NCBI GenBank assembly: GCA_023150295.1 | Contig: JAKLLE010000002.1 | Coordinates: 29,053 to 93,052, forward strand | DNA: 64,000 nucleotides | Direction: 5' to 3' | DNA from: Giesbergeria sp. | GTDB taxonomy: Bacteria; Pseudomonadota; Gammaproteobacteria; Burkholderiales; Burkholderiaceae_C | Part shown: piece after piece, positions 35,527 through 44,285 of the stretch | Numbering within the stretch: position 1 is the first letter of the stretch | Layout of the letters: every line of letters starts with the position of its first letter | Translations under genes and position numbers: made by a program | The notes under the pieces: model-generated | Databases searched by the model: none | What the model was told of the DNA's origin: nothing | Seen by the model: only the letters and a program-made list of their open reading frames with translations

Positions 35527-36453
35527 TCACCCGCGTGGGTGGTGCTGCGCGTGCAGCTGGCGCAGGCGCTCGCGCGCCACATGGGTATAGATGGTGGTGG
35601 TGGAAATGTCCGCATGCCCCAACAGCAACTGCACCACGCGCAAGTCGGCCCCGTGGTTGAGCAAATGGGTGGCAAAGGCATGGCGCAGCGTGTGGGGTGA
35701 CAGCGGCGCGGTGATGCCCGCAATGCCTGCGTACTTTTTGACCAGCATCCAGAACATCACCCGGGTCATGCCCGCGCCACGGGCGGTCACAAACAGGTCT
35801 TCGGTCTGCTGCCCGGCCAGGATGGCCGACCTGGCGTCCTGCAGATAGCGCTCCAGCCACTGCCTGGCCACTTCGCCAAAGGGCACCAAACGCTCCTTGC
35901 TGCCTTTGCCGAGCACACGCAGCACACCCTCGTTCATGCCCAGATGCCAGGTCTTGAGCGCCACCAACTCAGACACCCGCAGACCACTGGCGTACATCAG
36001 TTCCAGCATGGCACGGTCACGCAGCCCCAAGGGCGTGCCCACATCGGGCGCAGCCAGCAGTGCCTCCACCTGCGCCTGCGACAGCGTCTTGGGCACACGC
36101 AAGGGCTGGCGCGCTGCCTGCATGCGCAGCGTGGGGTCTTGCGTCACAAGGCGCTCGCGCAGCGCCCAGCCAAAAAATCGCTTGAACACCGTGAGCCGCC
36201 GGTTGGCCGTGGTGGCCCGGGTCTGCGCATGGCGATAGGCAAAGTAGGCCTGCAAATCGGCCTCCTGCGCCTGCAGCAGGCCCTTGCCCTGCGGTGCCAG
36301 CCAGCGCACCAGCGCGATCAGGTCACGCCGGTAGGCATCCAGCGTATTGCGCGCCAGTCCCTCTTCCAGCCACAGGGCGTCGGCAAAGACGTCAATCTGC
36401 GATCCGTCGGGAATGCTTGGAAGGGCTGAATCAGCGTGGGGCGTGGGCGGCAT
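35527..36453 (-). CDS. xerD: Tyrosine recombinase XerD
   Basis: With XerC, resolves chromosome dimers at dif. 308 residues. N-terminal SAM-like core-binding domain (FADALWLEEGLARNTLDAYR), catalytic domain with Arg in ASGLRVSELV, His-x2-Arg in HTLRHAFATHLL, GHADIS and the nucleophile Tyr in TIYTHV. Length and motifs fit XerD; XerC is the alternative but XerD is preferred because of the N-terminus. Start ATG at 36451-36453; its promoter region overlaps that of the divergent TAXI gene 57 bp away. Convergent with copy 2 of the EAL/HDOD pair. Confidence 0.92.
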   Translation of the reverse strand: MPPTPHADSALPSIPDGSQIDVFADALWLEEGLARNTLDAYRRDLIALVRWLAPQGKGLLQAQEADLQAYFAYRHAQTRATTANRRLTVFKRFFGWALRERLVTQDPTLRMQAARQPLRVPKTLSQAQVEALLAAPDVGTPLGLRDRAMLELMYASGLRVSELVALKTWHLGMNEGVLRVLGKGSKERLVPFGEVARQWLERYLQDARSAILAGQQTEDLFVTARGAGMTRVMFWMLVKKYAGIAGITAPLSPHTLRHAFATHLLNHGADLRVVQLLLGHADISTTTIYTHVARERLRQLHAQHHPRG

Positions 36454-36510
36454 ACAGAGGCGAGTTGCGCTATTCTGCCCCTTTTATCCCAACAGACAGG
36501 AGACACAACA

Positions 36511-37470
36511 ATGCGCTGGATTCAGAAACTCAGCTTGTGCGTGGGACTGGGGGCCGCTGCCCTGGCGGCGGTGGCCCACGCCCAGCAACAACAGTTCGTC
36601 AACGTGCTCACGGGCGGCCAAAGCGGCGTGTACTACCCCCTGGGGGTGGCGTTGTCGCAGGTGTATGCCAAGTCCATTCCCAACGCACGCGCCACCGCCC
36701 AGGTGACCAAGGCGTCGGCCGAGAACCTCAACCTGCTGCAGGCTGGGCGCGGTGAACTGGCCTTCACCCTGGGCGATGCGCTGTCCGATGCCTGGAAAGG
36801 CGATGCCGAGGCGGGTTTCCCCAAGAAGCTGGACAAGCTGCGCGGACTCTCGGCCACTTACAACAACTACATCCAGATCGTGGCCAATGCCGATGCGGGC
36901 ATCAAGACGCTGGCCGATCTCAAGGGCAAGCGCGTATCAGTGGGTGCCGCCAAGTCGGGCACCGAACTCAATGCGCGCGCCATTTTCAAGGCCGCGGGCA
37001 TTGCCTACGCCGACCTGGCCAAGGTGGAATACCTGCCTTTTGGCGAGTCCGTGGAGCTGATCAAGAACCGCCAGCTCGATGCCACACTGCAGTCCGCAGG
37101 CCTGGGTGTAGCTTCCATCCGTGACCTGGCCACTTCGGTCAAGATCGTGGTGGTTCCCGTACCCGCCGATGTCGTAACCAAAGTGGGTGATGCAGCCTAC
37201 CAGGGCGCGGTGATCCCGGCCAACACCTACACGGGCCAGACGCAGGATGTGTCCACGGCCGCCATTCCCAACTTCCTGGTAACGCACAGTGGCGTCTCCG
37301 ACGAGCTGGCCTACCAGATGGCCAAGCAGATGTACGAGAACCTGGACACACTGCACGCCGCGCACAACGCGGCCAAGGCGATTGCGCGTGACAACGCCAT
37401 CAAGGGCATGCCCGTGCCCCTGCACCCAGGCGCCGAGCGCTATTACAAGGAGGTAGGCCTGATCAAGTGA
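36511..37470 (+). CDS. TAXI-family TRAP solute-binding protein 1
   Basis: 319-residue periplasmic binding protein of a TRAP transporter (TAXI family). A signal peptide (cleavage near AHA-QQQQ, about residue 24) precedes the mature domain FVNVLTGGQSGVYYPLGVAL with the family block VGAAKSGTELNARAIF. About nine of ten residues are identical to the second copy at 40806. The stop (37468-37470) overlaps the next start as TGATG, so it is translationally coupled to a histidine kinase. Because no permease follows directly, it may act mainly as a sensory binding protein for that kinase (inference). Confidence 0.9.
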   Translation: MRWIQKLSLCVGLGAAALAAVAHAQQQQFVNVLTGGQSGVYYPLGVALSQVYAKSIPNARATAQVTKASAENLNLLQAGRGELAFTLGDALSDAWKGDAEAGFPKKLDKLRGLSATYNNYIQIVANADAGIKTLADLKGKRVSVGAAKSGTELNARAIFKAAGIAYADLAKVEYLPFGESVELIKNRQLDATLQSAGLGVASIRDLATSVKIVVVPVPADVVTKVGDAAYQGAVIPANTYTGQTQDVSTAAIPNFLVTHSGVSDELAYQMAKQMYENLDTLHAAHNAAKAIARDNAIKGMPVPLHPGAERYYKEVGLIK

Positions 37471-39302
37471 TGGCCGCCCGCTCACTGCGAACGGCATCCC
37501 CTGAACGCCCCGCGCCGCGGGGCCTTCCACCCTCTCACTCCATGCGGCGACGTTTACTGGCATCGGTTCTGGGCGCTGGTCTGGCATTGCTGGTCGCTGT
37601 GGTGGCAGGCAGCTACCAGGTCTCCTACACACGTGCGCTGCAGGACGCCGCACAGAAAGCCGCCGTCACCCTGCAGCTCCAAACCCAGGACTTGTTGGGC
37701 GCCGTGGAAAAGTTTGAACACCTCCCCTACCTGGTGGGTGCAGAGCGCACACTCGCACACCTGTTGCAGTCACCCCGGGATGCAGGGCTGGTGGCACAGG
37801 CCAACCACTACCTGGCCTTTGCCTCGGAAAGAACCGAAGTGGCGGCGATCTACCTGATCGACGCCGATGGCAACACCCTGGCCGCCAGCAACTGGCAGAC
37901 CGAAACCAGCTACGTGGGCAACAACTACCGCTTTCGCCCGTACTTTCAGGAGGCCATGGCGGGCCGCACGGCCATGTTCTATGGCATCGGCGTCACGACC
38001 AAGACACCCGGCGCCTTCATTGCCGCGCCGCTGCGGGTGGGCCAGCACATCCTGGGCGTGGTGGCTGTCAAGATCGACCTCACACCCTTTGAAGCCCGCT
38101 GGCGCGAAGAGGGCCTGCACATCGCGATGGCCGACCCGCTGGGGGTGATCTTTCTCACCACGCAGCCGGACTGGCGCTACCAAAGCCTGCAGCCCTTGGC
38201 GCCCCCCGCCATGGAGTCCCTGCGCAGCACGCGCCAATATGGCGATGCTGCCCTGCGATCGCTGTCCAGCCAGCAGCGCTCCTTGCCCACCGATGCGCTG
38301 CAGGCTCTGCGCATCGACGACAAGACCTATCTGCTGAAGACCCTGGCCCTGGGTCGGTTCGATTGGCAGATGCTGCTGTTTTCCGACCCCGCCGAGCCGC
38401 GCCGCAAAGGCCTGGCCACTGCGCAGATTGCAGGCCTGAGCCTGGCCCTGGTATTCCTTTCTCTGGCCCTGGTATGGCAATACCGGCGCAGAAAGATGGA
38501 GCGCCAGGCGTCCCAAAGGGCTTTGGCCCAGGTGGCCGCCGAACTGGACCAGCGCATTGCCGCACGCACGGCAGAGCTCACCGCTGCCAACGACACCGCG
38601 GTGCAAACCGGCAAGCTGGCGGTGCTGGGCCAGATGGCTGCCAGCATCAGCCACGAAATCTCCCAACCCCTGACGGCGCTGCGCACGCTGGCCGACAATG
38701 CCATGTCCTTTCTTGCACGCGACGACACCGCCAGCGCAGGCCACAACCTGCAGATCATTGGCGAGCTGTGCGCGCGCATGGGCAGCATCGTGGGTGAACT
38801 CAAGGCCTTTGCACGCAAGGAGCCGGTGCGTCTGCACCCGGTATCGGTACCACAGGTGATTGCCGGGGCGCTGATGCTGGTCGAGCCCTCGCGCAAGGCC
38901 ACGGGAACGCAGATCCGCACCGAAGGCGCCAATTGCTGGGTGCGCGGCGACCCCATCCGGCTGGAGCAGGTGCTGGTCAACCTGCTGCGCAACGGCATGG
39001 ACGCCATGGAAGCACAGTCCGAGCGCACGCTGGAGCTGCAGGTCTGCGCCCAGGGAGGCCTGGTTCACATCACGGTGCGTGACCAAGGCCCAGGGCTCAG
39101 CGACGACGTGCTGAAGCACCTCTTCGAGCCTTTTTTCACCACCAAACCCAGCGGCAAGGGCCTGGGCCTGGGCCTGTCACTGTCCCAGGCCATCGTGCAG
39201 GAGATGGGAGGCAGCATCCACGCCGAAAATGCCCATCCAGGAGCCGCCTTCCGGGTGTCCCTGCCCCACCTGCCAGAACACCACGCCACAGACATCCGAT
39301 GA
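37470..39302 (+). CDS. DctB-like membrane sensor histidine kinase
   Basis: 610 residues. An N-terminal basic segment is followed by a membrane helix (about 28-50), a periplasmic dCache-like sensing domain (about 55-310, YLIDADGNTLAASNWQTET), a second membrane helix (about 320-342), a coiled HisKA region with His in ISHEISQPLTALRTLAD and an HATPase with GKGLGLGLSLSQAI. This is the plan of DctB, sensor for C4-dicarboxylates in other bacteria, but the ligand here is unknown. ATG at 37470 overlaps the stop of TAXI 1; an internal Met at 37542 is an alternative start. It overlaps the regulator by 4 bp (ATGA). Confidence 0.92.
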   Translation: MAARSLRTASPERPAPRGLPPSHSMRRRLLASVLGAGLALLVAVVAGSYQVSYTRALQDAAQKAAVTLQLQTQDLLGAVEKFEHLPYLVGAERTLAHLLQSPRDAGLVAQANHYLAFASERTEVAAIYLIDADGNTLAASNWQTETSYVGNNYRFRPYFQEAMAGRTAMFYGIGVTTKTPGAFIAAPLRVGQHILGVVAVKIDLTPFEARWREEGLHIAMADPLGVIFLTTQPDWRYQSLQPLAPPAMESLRSTRQYGDAALRSLSSQQRSLPTDALQALRIDDKTYLLKTLALGRFDWQMLLFSDPAEPRRKGLATAQIAGLSLALVFLSLALVWQYRRRKMERQASQRALAQVAAELDQRIAARTAELTAANDTAVQTGKLAVLGQMAASISHEISQPLTALRTLADNAMSFLARDDTASAGHNLQIIGELCARMGSIVGELKAFARKEPVRLHPVSVPQVIAGALMLVEPSRKATGTQIRTEGANCWVRGDPIRLEQVLVNLLRNGMDAMEAQSERTLELQVCAQGGLVHITVRDQGPGLSDDVLKHLFEPFFTTKPSGKGLGLGLSLSQAIVQEMGGSIHAENAHPGAAFRVSLPHLPEHHATDIR

Positions 39303-40621
39303 ACGTATTGCTGATTGAAGACGACCCCATCGTCATGCTGGGAGCCCGCCAGGCCCTGCAGCTGTCCGACATTCCGGTGCTCGAAGCCACCAGCGTCGAG
39401 GCCGCCTTGCCGCTGGTGGCGCAGGCCTGCCCGGCCGCCATCCTGAGCGATGTCCGCCTGCCGCAGGAAGACGGGTTCGATCTGCTCAAACGCATGCAGG
39501 CACTGGACCGCGAAGTCCCTGTCATTCTCATGACCGGGCACGGAGACATCCGCATGGCGGTGGAAGCCATGCGCCTGGGTGCCTACGACTTCCTGGAAAA
39601 GCCCTTCTCATCCGAGCGCCTGGTCGAAGTCATGCGCCGCGCGCTGGAAAAGCGCAAGCTGGTGCTGGAGAACCGCAGGCTGCATGCCCTGGTGGCCTCA
39701 CAGCAGGACTTCGGCCTGATAGGACAGGCTCCGGGCATGGTGGAAGCACGTCGACGCATCGCTGCCCTGGCCCCCACGCAGGTGGATCTGCTGGTGCGCG
39801 GCGAAACCGGCACCGGCAAGGAACTGGTCGCGCGGGCCATCCATGAGGCATCCGGGCGCAGCGGGCCCTTTGTGGCCATCAATTGCGGCGCCTTGCCCGA
39901 GAACATTTTCGAGAGCGAAATGTTTGGCCACGAAGCCGGAGCCTTCACCGGCGCCACCAAGCGGCGCATCGGCAAGCTGGAATACGCCCGTGGCGGAACA
40001 GTGTTTCTGGACGAGATCGAAAGCCTGCCGCTGGCGCAGCAGGTCAAGCTGCTGCGCGCGCTGCAGGAGAAGACCATCGAACGCCTGGGCGGCAATGAAT
40101 CGACGCGCATCGATTGCCGCTTCATCGCAGCCGCCAAGGCCGACCTGCGCGCGCTGTCGGACCAGGGCGACTTCCGCTCCGACCTGTATTACCGCCTGCA
40201 TGTGGCCTGCATCGAGCTGCCCCCGCTGCGCGAGCGCCGCGAGGACATTCCCCTGCTCCTGGCGCACTGCGTGCGCCAGTCGGCCGAGCGCTACCACACC
40301 GCGCCCCCTGCCTGCACCCCGGTGCAGATGGCGCACTGGGTCGCACAGCCCTGGCCCGGCAACGTGCGCGAGCTGAAAAACCTCGCAGACCGGCTGTGCC
40401 TGGGCCTGGAGCCCGAGCAGGCCCCCCAGCCCGCACCGCAGGCCAGCCCACCCTCGCTGGGCCAACAGATCGACCGCTTTGAAAAGCAGTTGCTAGCCCA
40501 GGCTCTGGACGCATGCCAGGGCAACGTGGGCGCCGCCGCCGAGCAGCTGCAGTTGCCACGCAAAACCCTGTACGACAAGCTCGTGCGGCACCAGCTCGAC
40601 CCCGCCCTGTTTCGCCCATAG
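39299..40621 (+). CDS. DctD-like sigma-54-dependent response regulator
   Basis: 440 residues: a receiver domain (1-120; phosphoacceptor Asp in ILSDVRLPQ), an AAA+ sigma-54 interaction domain with Walker A GETGTGKE and the GAFTGA contact loop (EAGAFTGATKR), and a Fis-type helix-turn-helix at the C-terminus (NVGAAAEQLQLPRKTLYDKL). The activator should bind upstream sites as an oligomer and drive sigma-54 RNA polymerase. It is cognate to the kinase at 37470, and the -24/-12 promoter directly after it (40726-40741), with two phased sites between (40626-40673), points to control of TAXI 2 and the TRAP permease. Confidence 0.95.
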   Translation: MNVLLIEDDPIVMLGARQALQLSDIPVLEATSVEAALPLVAQACPAAILSDVRLPQEDGFDLLKRMQALDREVPVILMTGHGDIRMAVEAMRLGAYDFLEKPFSSERLVEVMRRALEKRKLVLENRRLHALVASQQDFGLIGQAPGMVEARRRIAALAPTQVDLLVRGETGTGKELVARAIHEASGRSGPFVAINCGALPENIFESEMFGHEAGAFTGATKRRIGKLEYARGGTVFLDEIESLPLAQQVKLLRALQEKTIERLGGNESTRIDCRFIAAAKADLRALSDQGDFRSDLYYRLHVACIELPPLRERREDIPLLLAHCVRQSAERYHTAPPACTPVQMAHWVAQPWPGNVRELKNLADRLCLGLEPEQAPQPAPQASPPSLGQQIDRFEKQLLAQALDACQGNVGAAAEQLQLPRKTLYDKLVRHQLDPALFRP

Positions 40622-40625
40622 CGCC

Positions 40626-40673
40626 GTGCGAAAACCCGCACGCGGGCGCCCCCCCACGGGCGGAAATCCGCAC
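40626..40673 (+). promoter_or_regulatory. Two tandem upstream activator sites for the sigma-54 regulator
   Basis: GTGCGAAAACCCGCAC (40626-40641) and GGGCGGAAATCCGCAC (40658-40673) agree at 13 of 16 positions and are inverted-repeat in form (GTGCG...CGCAC; GCGGA...TCCGC). Their centres are 32 bp apart, about three helical turns, so both would lie on one face of the helix. They begin 5 bp after the regulator stop and lie 53-100 bp before the promoter. No consensus for this regulator was available. Confidence 0.7.
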
Positions 40674-40725
40674 AGAGCACCGCCGGCCCCGCAATCAAAT
40701 CAAGGACTTACCGGTGCCCAGCCAC

Positions 40726-40741
40726 TGGCACGCGAGTTGCA
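40726..40741 (+). promoter_or_regulatory. Sigma-54 (-24/-12) promoter of the TAXI 2-TRAP operon
   Basis: TGGCAC-N5-TTGCA with exact matches to the conserved GG (-24) and GC (-12), 65 bp before the ATG of TAXI 2. It follows an enhancer-binding protein gene, the expected arrangement. Confidence 0.9.
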
Positions 40742-40805
40742 AAGGATCACCAGCCCGGCGGCGATGACTGCCGGGTCGCTCGAATCCACCACTCAGGAGA
40801 CACCC

Positions 40806-41774
40806 ATGCATAGCCTTCTCTCACTCAAGCGCGCCTGCACCCTTGCCACCCTGGCCTGCGCCGCGCTCGCCTCGACCACCGCCCTGGCACAACAGCAGTT
40901 CGTCAACGTCCTCACGGGCGGGCAGAGCGGCGTGTACTACCCACTCGGGGTGGCCCTGTCGCAGGTGTATGCCAAGTCCATCCCCAACGTGCGTGCCACA
41001 GCGCAGGTGACCAAGGCCTCTGCCGAAAACCTGAACCTGCTGCAGGCGGGCCGGGGCGAGCTGGCCCTGGCACTGGCCGATGCGGTGTCCGACGCCTGGA
41101 AAGGTGATGCCGAGGCAGGTTTTCCAAAAAAACTGGACAAGCTGCGTGGCCTGTCAGGCACCTACAACAACTACATTCAGATCGTGGCGAATGCGGACGC
41201 GGGCATCAAGAGCCTGGCAGACCTCAAGGGCAAGCGCATCTCGGTGGGTGCCGCCAAATCAGGCACCGAACTCAATGCACGCGCCATCTTCAAGGCAGCC
41301 GGTCTGGCCTACACCGACATGGCCAAGGTCGAGTACCTGCCCTTTGGCGAATCGGTCGAACTCATCAAGAACCGCCAGCTCGACGCCACCTTGCAATCGG
41401 CCGGTCTGGGCGTGGCATCCATCCGCGACCTGGCCACCTCGGTGAACATTGTGGTGGTCCCCGTGCCCGCCGATGTGGTCGCCAAGGTGGGGGATGCGGC
41501 CTACCAGGCGGCCGTCATTCCTGCCAACACCTACTCCGGACAGGCACAGGATATCCCCACCGCCGCGATTCCCAATTTCCTGGTCACCCACGCGGGGGTT
41601 TCTGATGAGCTGGCCTACCAATTGACCAAGCAGATGTACGAGAACCTCACCACGCTCCATGCCGCACACAATGCGGCCAAGGCCATCCGGCGCGACAGCG
41701 CCCTCAAGGGCATGCCCGTGCCACTGCACCCTGGCGCCGAGCGCTACTACCGCGAGCTGGGGCTCATCAAGTAA
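40806..41774 (+). CDS. TAXI-family TRAP solute-binding protein 2
   Basis: 322-residue periplasmic binding protein with a signal peptide (MHSLLSLKRACTLATLACAA...; cleavage near ALA-QQQ). The mature part is about 91% identical to the first copy by direct comparison; the differences cluster in the second half (for example SGQAQDIPTAA vs TGQTQDVSTAA). It is directly followed by the fused permease, so this copy is the transporter's own binding protein. Transcribed from the sigma-54 promoter at 40726. Confidence 0.93.
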   Translation: MHSLLSLKRACTLATLACAALASTTALAQQQFVNVLTGGQSGVYYPLGVALSQVYAKSIPNVRATAQVTKASAENLNLLQAGRGELALALADAVSDAWKGDAEAGFPKKLDKLRGLSGTYNNYIQIVANADAGIKSLADLKGKRISVGAAKSGTELNARAIFKAAGLAYTDMAKVEYLPFGESVELIKNRQLDATLQSAGLGVASIRDLATSVNIVVVPVPADVVAKVGDAAYQAAVIPANTYSGQAQDIPTAAIPNFLVTHAGVSDELAYQLTKQMYENLTTLHAAHNAAKAIRRDSALKGMPVPLHPGAERYYRELGLIK

Positions 41775-41814
41775 GGTTCACGGCGTACCCTTTCCCTCTC
41801 CTACCGAGGTTGCC

Positions 41815-43848
41815 ATGCACAACGACAACGAGACAAAACCCACCAGCCTGAGTGGCGCCATTTTCTGGATCGCCATCGCCTTTTCCTGCTTTCAACTCAT
41901 CACCGCAGCGTTCAGCCCCCTGTCCAGCCAGGTGGTGCGTGCCATCCATGTCGGCTTTGTCATTCTGCTGGTGTTTGCGGTGCACCCCCCGCTTCACCAC
42001 AGCGCGGGCGGGCTGCGCAGCGCAGGCAAGGTGCTGGGCTGGGTGCTGGGGCTGGTGGGCTTTGGCTTCAGCCTGTACCACTGGGTGTTCGAGGCCGACC
42101 TGACACAACGGGCTGGCGAACTCATCCCCATGGACTGGGTGGTGGGCGTGGTCACCATCGTGCTGGTGTTCGAGGCCGCACGGCGCGCCATGGGCTGGGG
42201 CCTGCCGCTGATCTGCGGCCTCTTCCTGGCCTATGCCGTGTTTGGCCAACACCTGCCCGGCGTACTGGCCCACCGAGGGTTCGGCCTGGACCAGATCGTA
42301 GGCACGCTGGGCTTTGGCACCGAGGGCATCTACGGCACGCCCACCTACGTATCGTCCACCTACATCTTCCTGTTCATCCTGTTCGGTGCGTTCCTGGAGC
42401 AGGCGGGCATGATCGCCCTGTTCAACGATTTTGCCCTGGGCACCGTGGGCCACACGCGCGGTGGCCCGGCCAAGGTGTCGGTGATTTCCTCGGCGCTGAT
42501 GGGCACCATCAACGGCTCGGGCGTGGCCAACGTGGTCACCACCGGCCAGTTCACCATTCCGCTGATGAAGCGCTTTGGTTACAGCCCCGCGTTTGCGGGC
42601 GGCGTGGAAGCCACAGCGAGCATGGGCGGGCAGATCATGCCGCCGGTGATGGGCGCCGTCGCATTCATCATGGCAGAAACGATCAATGTGCCCTATGTGG
42701 ACATCGTCAAGGCCGCCGTCATCCCAGCCATTCTGTACTTCTTCACCGCCTTCTGGATGGTGCACCTGGAAGCTGGGCGCAAGGGCCTGATGGGCCTGCC
42801 CAAGGACGAATGCCCCAACCCCTGGACGGCCGTGCGCGAGCGCTGGTACCTGCTGCTGCCGCTGGCCGGGCTGGTGGCGCTGCTGTTCTCCGGCTACACG
42901 CCCATGTTCTCGGGCACGGTGGGGCTGGCGCTCACGGTGGTGTTGATCTTTGGCGCGGCCGTCATCAGCGGGGTCAAGGGTCTCGCGCTGCGTGGCTTGT
43001 TCTGGGTGCTGCTGGGCCTGGCCTGTGGGGGGTTCTTTCACTTTGGCGTGGGCACCTTCATGGTGGTCGTCGCGTTGCTGGTGGCACTGACCTACATCCG
43101 CCGCACCGGGCAGGATGCCCGCCAACTGGCCGTGACCGCCCTGGCCGACGGCGCCCGCCACGCGCTGCCCGTGGCCATTGCCTGCGCGCTGGTGGGGGTG
43201 ATCATCGGTGTCATCAACCTCACCGGCGTGGCGGCCGAACTGGGCGGGCGCATCATCGCGGTGGGCGAGAAAAGCCTGTTCCTGGCGCTGTTCCTGACCA
43301 TGGTCACCTGCCTGGTGCTGGGCATGGGCATTCCCACCATTCCCAACTACATCATCACCAGCTCGCTCGCAGCGCCGGTGCTGCTGCAACTGGGCGTGCC
43401 GCTGATCGTCTCGCACATGTTTGTCTTCTACTTCGGCATCATGGCCGACCTGACGCCGCCTGTGGCCCTGGCAGCCTTTGCCGCGGCGCCCATCGCACGC
43501 GAGTCCGGGCTCAAGATCGGGCTGCAGGCGGTGCGCATCGCCATTGCGGGCTTCATCGTTCCCTACATGGCCGTGTACAGCCCTGCACTCATGCTGCAGG
43601 GCGGCGACTGGCTGGCCACCGCCTGGGTGTTGTTCAAGGCGCTGGTGGCCATTGGCATGTGGGGCGCGGGTGCCATCGGCTTCCTGCTGGGGCCGCTGAA
43701 CTGGCTGGAGCGCTGTGTGGCCATCGGTTCGGCCAGCTTCCTGGTGGTAGCCGTGCCGCTGACGGACGAAATCGGTCTGGCGGCGGTCACCCTGTTCCTG
43801 GTCTGGCATGTCTGGCGCACGCGCCAGCAGGCCGCGCAGCCGGCCTGA
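41815..43848 (+). CDS. TRAP transporter permease, fused 4TM/12TM type
   Basis: 677 residues; a secondary transporter that imports a solute using an ion gradient and its binding protein. The N-terminal DctQ-like part (about 1-170, four hydrophobic segments) is fused to the DctM-like part with the repeated, Gly-rich membrane blocks (GTINGSGVANVVTTGQFTIP; VEATASMGGQIMPPVMGAVAF; GMGIPTIPNYIITSSLAAPV). The fusion is typical of TAXI systems. It lies 40 bp after TAXI 2. The substrate is unknown; other TAXI systems carry carboxylates such as glutamate. Confidence 0.93.
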   Translation: MHNDNETKPTSLSGAIFWIAIAFSCFQLITAAFSPLSSQVVRAIHVGFVILLVFAVHPPLHHSAGGLRSAGKVLGWVLGLVGFGFSLYHWVFEADLTQRAGELIPMDWVVGVVTIVLVFEAARRAMGWGLPLICGLFLAYAVFGQHLPGVLAHRGFGLDQIVGTLGFGTEGIYGTPTYVSSTYIFLFILFGAFLEQAGMIALFNDFALGTVGHTRGGPAKVSVISSALMGTINGSGVANVVTTGQFTIPLMKRFGYSPAFAGGVEATASMGGQIMPPVMGAVAFIMAETINVPYVDIVKAAVIPAILYFFTAFWMVHLEAGRKGLMGLPKDECPNPWTAVRERWYLLLPLAGLVALLFSGYTPMFSGTVGLALTVVLIFGAAVISGVKGLALRGLFWVLLGLACGGFFHFGVGTFMVVVALLVALTYIRRTGQDARQLAVTALADGARHALPVAIACALVGVIIGVINLTGVAAELGGRIIAVGEKSLFLALFLTMVTCLVLGMGIPTIPNYIITSSLAAPVLLQLGVPLIVSHMFVFYFGIMADLTPPVALAAFAAAPIARESGLKIGLQAVRIAIAGFIVPYMAVYSPALMLQGGDWLATAWVLFKALVAIGMWGAGAIGFLLGPLNWLERCVAIGSASFLVVAVPLTDEIGLAAVTLFLVWHVWRTRQQAAQPA

Positions 43849-43856
43849 CACAGCAC

Positions 43857-44267
43857 ATGCCAGCCCTGGGCCTGTGCCTTGCACTTGCGGCATCTGCGGC
43901 AGCGCCGGTGTTCGTGCCCGGCACGCAGTTCACCCTGGCCTGGACGCATTCCGTCGAGAAAGTGCGCTGGGAGGAGGACTACGCAGTACTACCCGCCCCT
44001 GCGCCCGGCGCGGCGCCGGTACTGCAGGCCACGGCGGCGCGTGTGCAAGGCTCGGCCGCAGGCATGGAGCCGCCGCCCGGCGCACGCCTGCGCGGCGGCT
44101 GGTACCACTACCGCCCTGCGCTGACCACACACACCGAGCTGACCCTGACGCGCTCGGAGTTCACGGCCGACTACGAACTCTGCCCGCAAGGCGCCTGCCA
44201 GGCCCTGGGGCACTGGCTGACATCCGACGGCCACACCACGCGCCTGTGGGCCTGCGCGGCCCCCTGA
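43857..44267 (+). CDS. DUF1850 protein of TRAP-TAXI operon
   Basis: 136 residues starting MPALGLCLALAASAAAP, with a signal-like hydrophobic start, then a beta-rich domain (FTLAWTHSVEKVRWEEDYAV; GGWYHYRPAL; TRSEFTADYELC). DUF1850 proteins are regularly encoded next to TAXI-type permeases; a role in transport is presumed but unproven. Start ATG at 43857, 8 bp after the permease stop. Cys-rich end (CPQGACQ; WACAAP) suggests a disulfide. Confidence 0.82.
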   Translation: MPALGLCLALAASAAAPVFVPGTQFTLAWTHSVEKVRWEEDYAVLPAPAPGAAPVLQATAARVQGSAAGMEPPPGARLRGGWYHYRPALTTHTELTLTRSEFTADYELCPQGACQALGHWLTSDGHTTRLWACAAP

Positions 44268-44285
44268 CCACTCTCTGCCCACACC

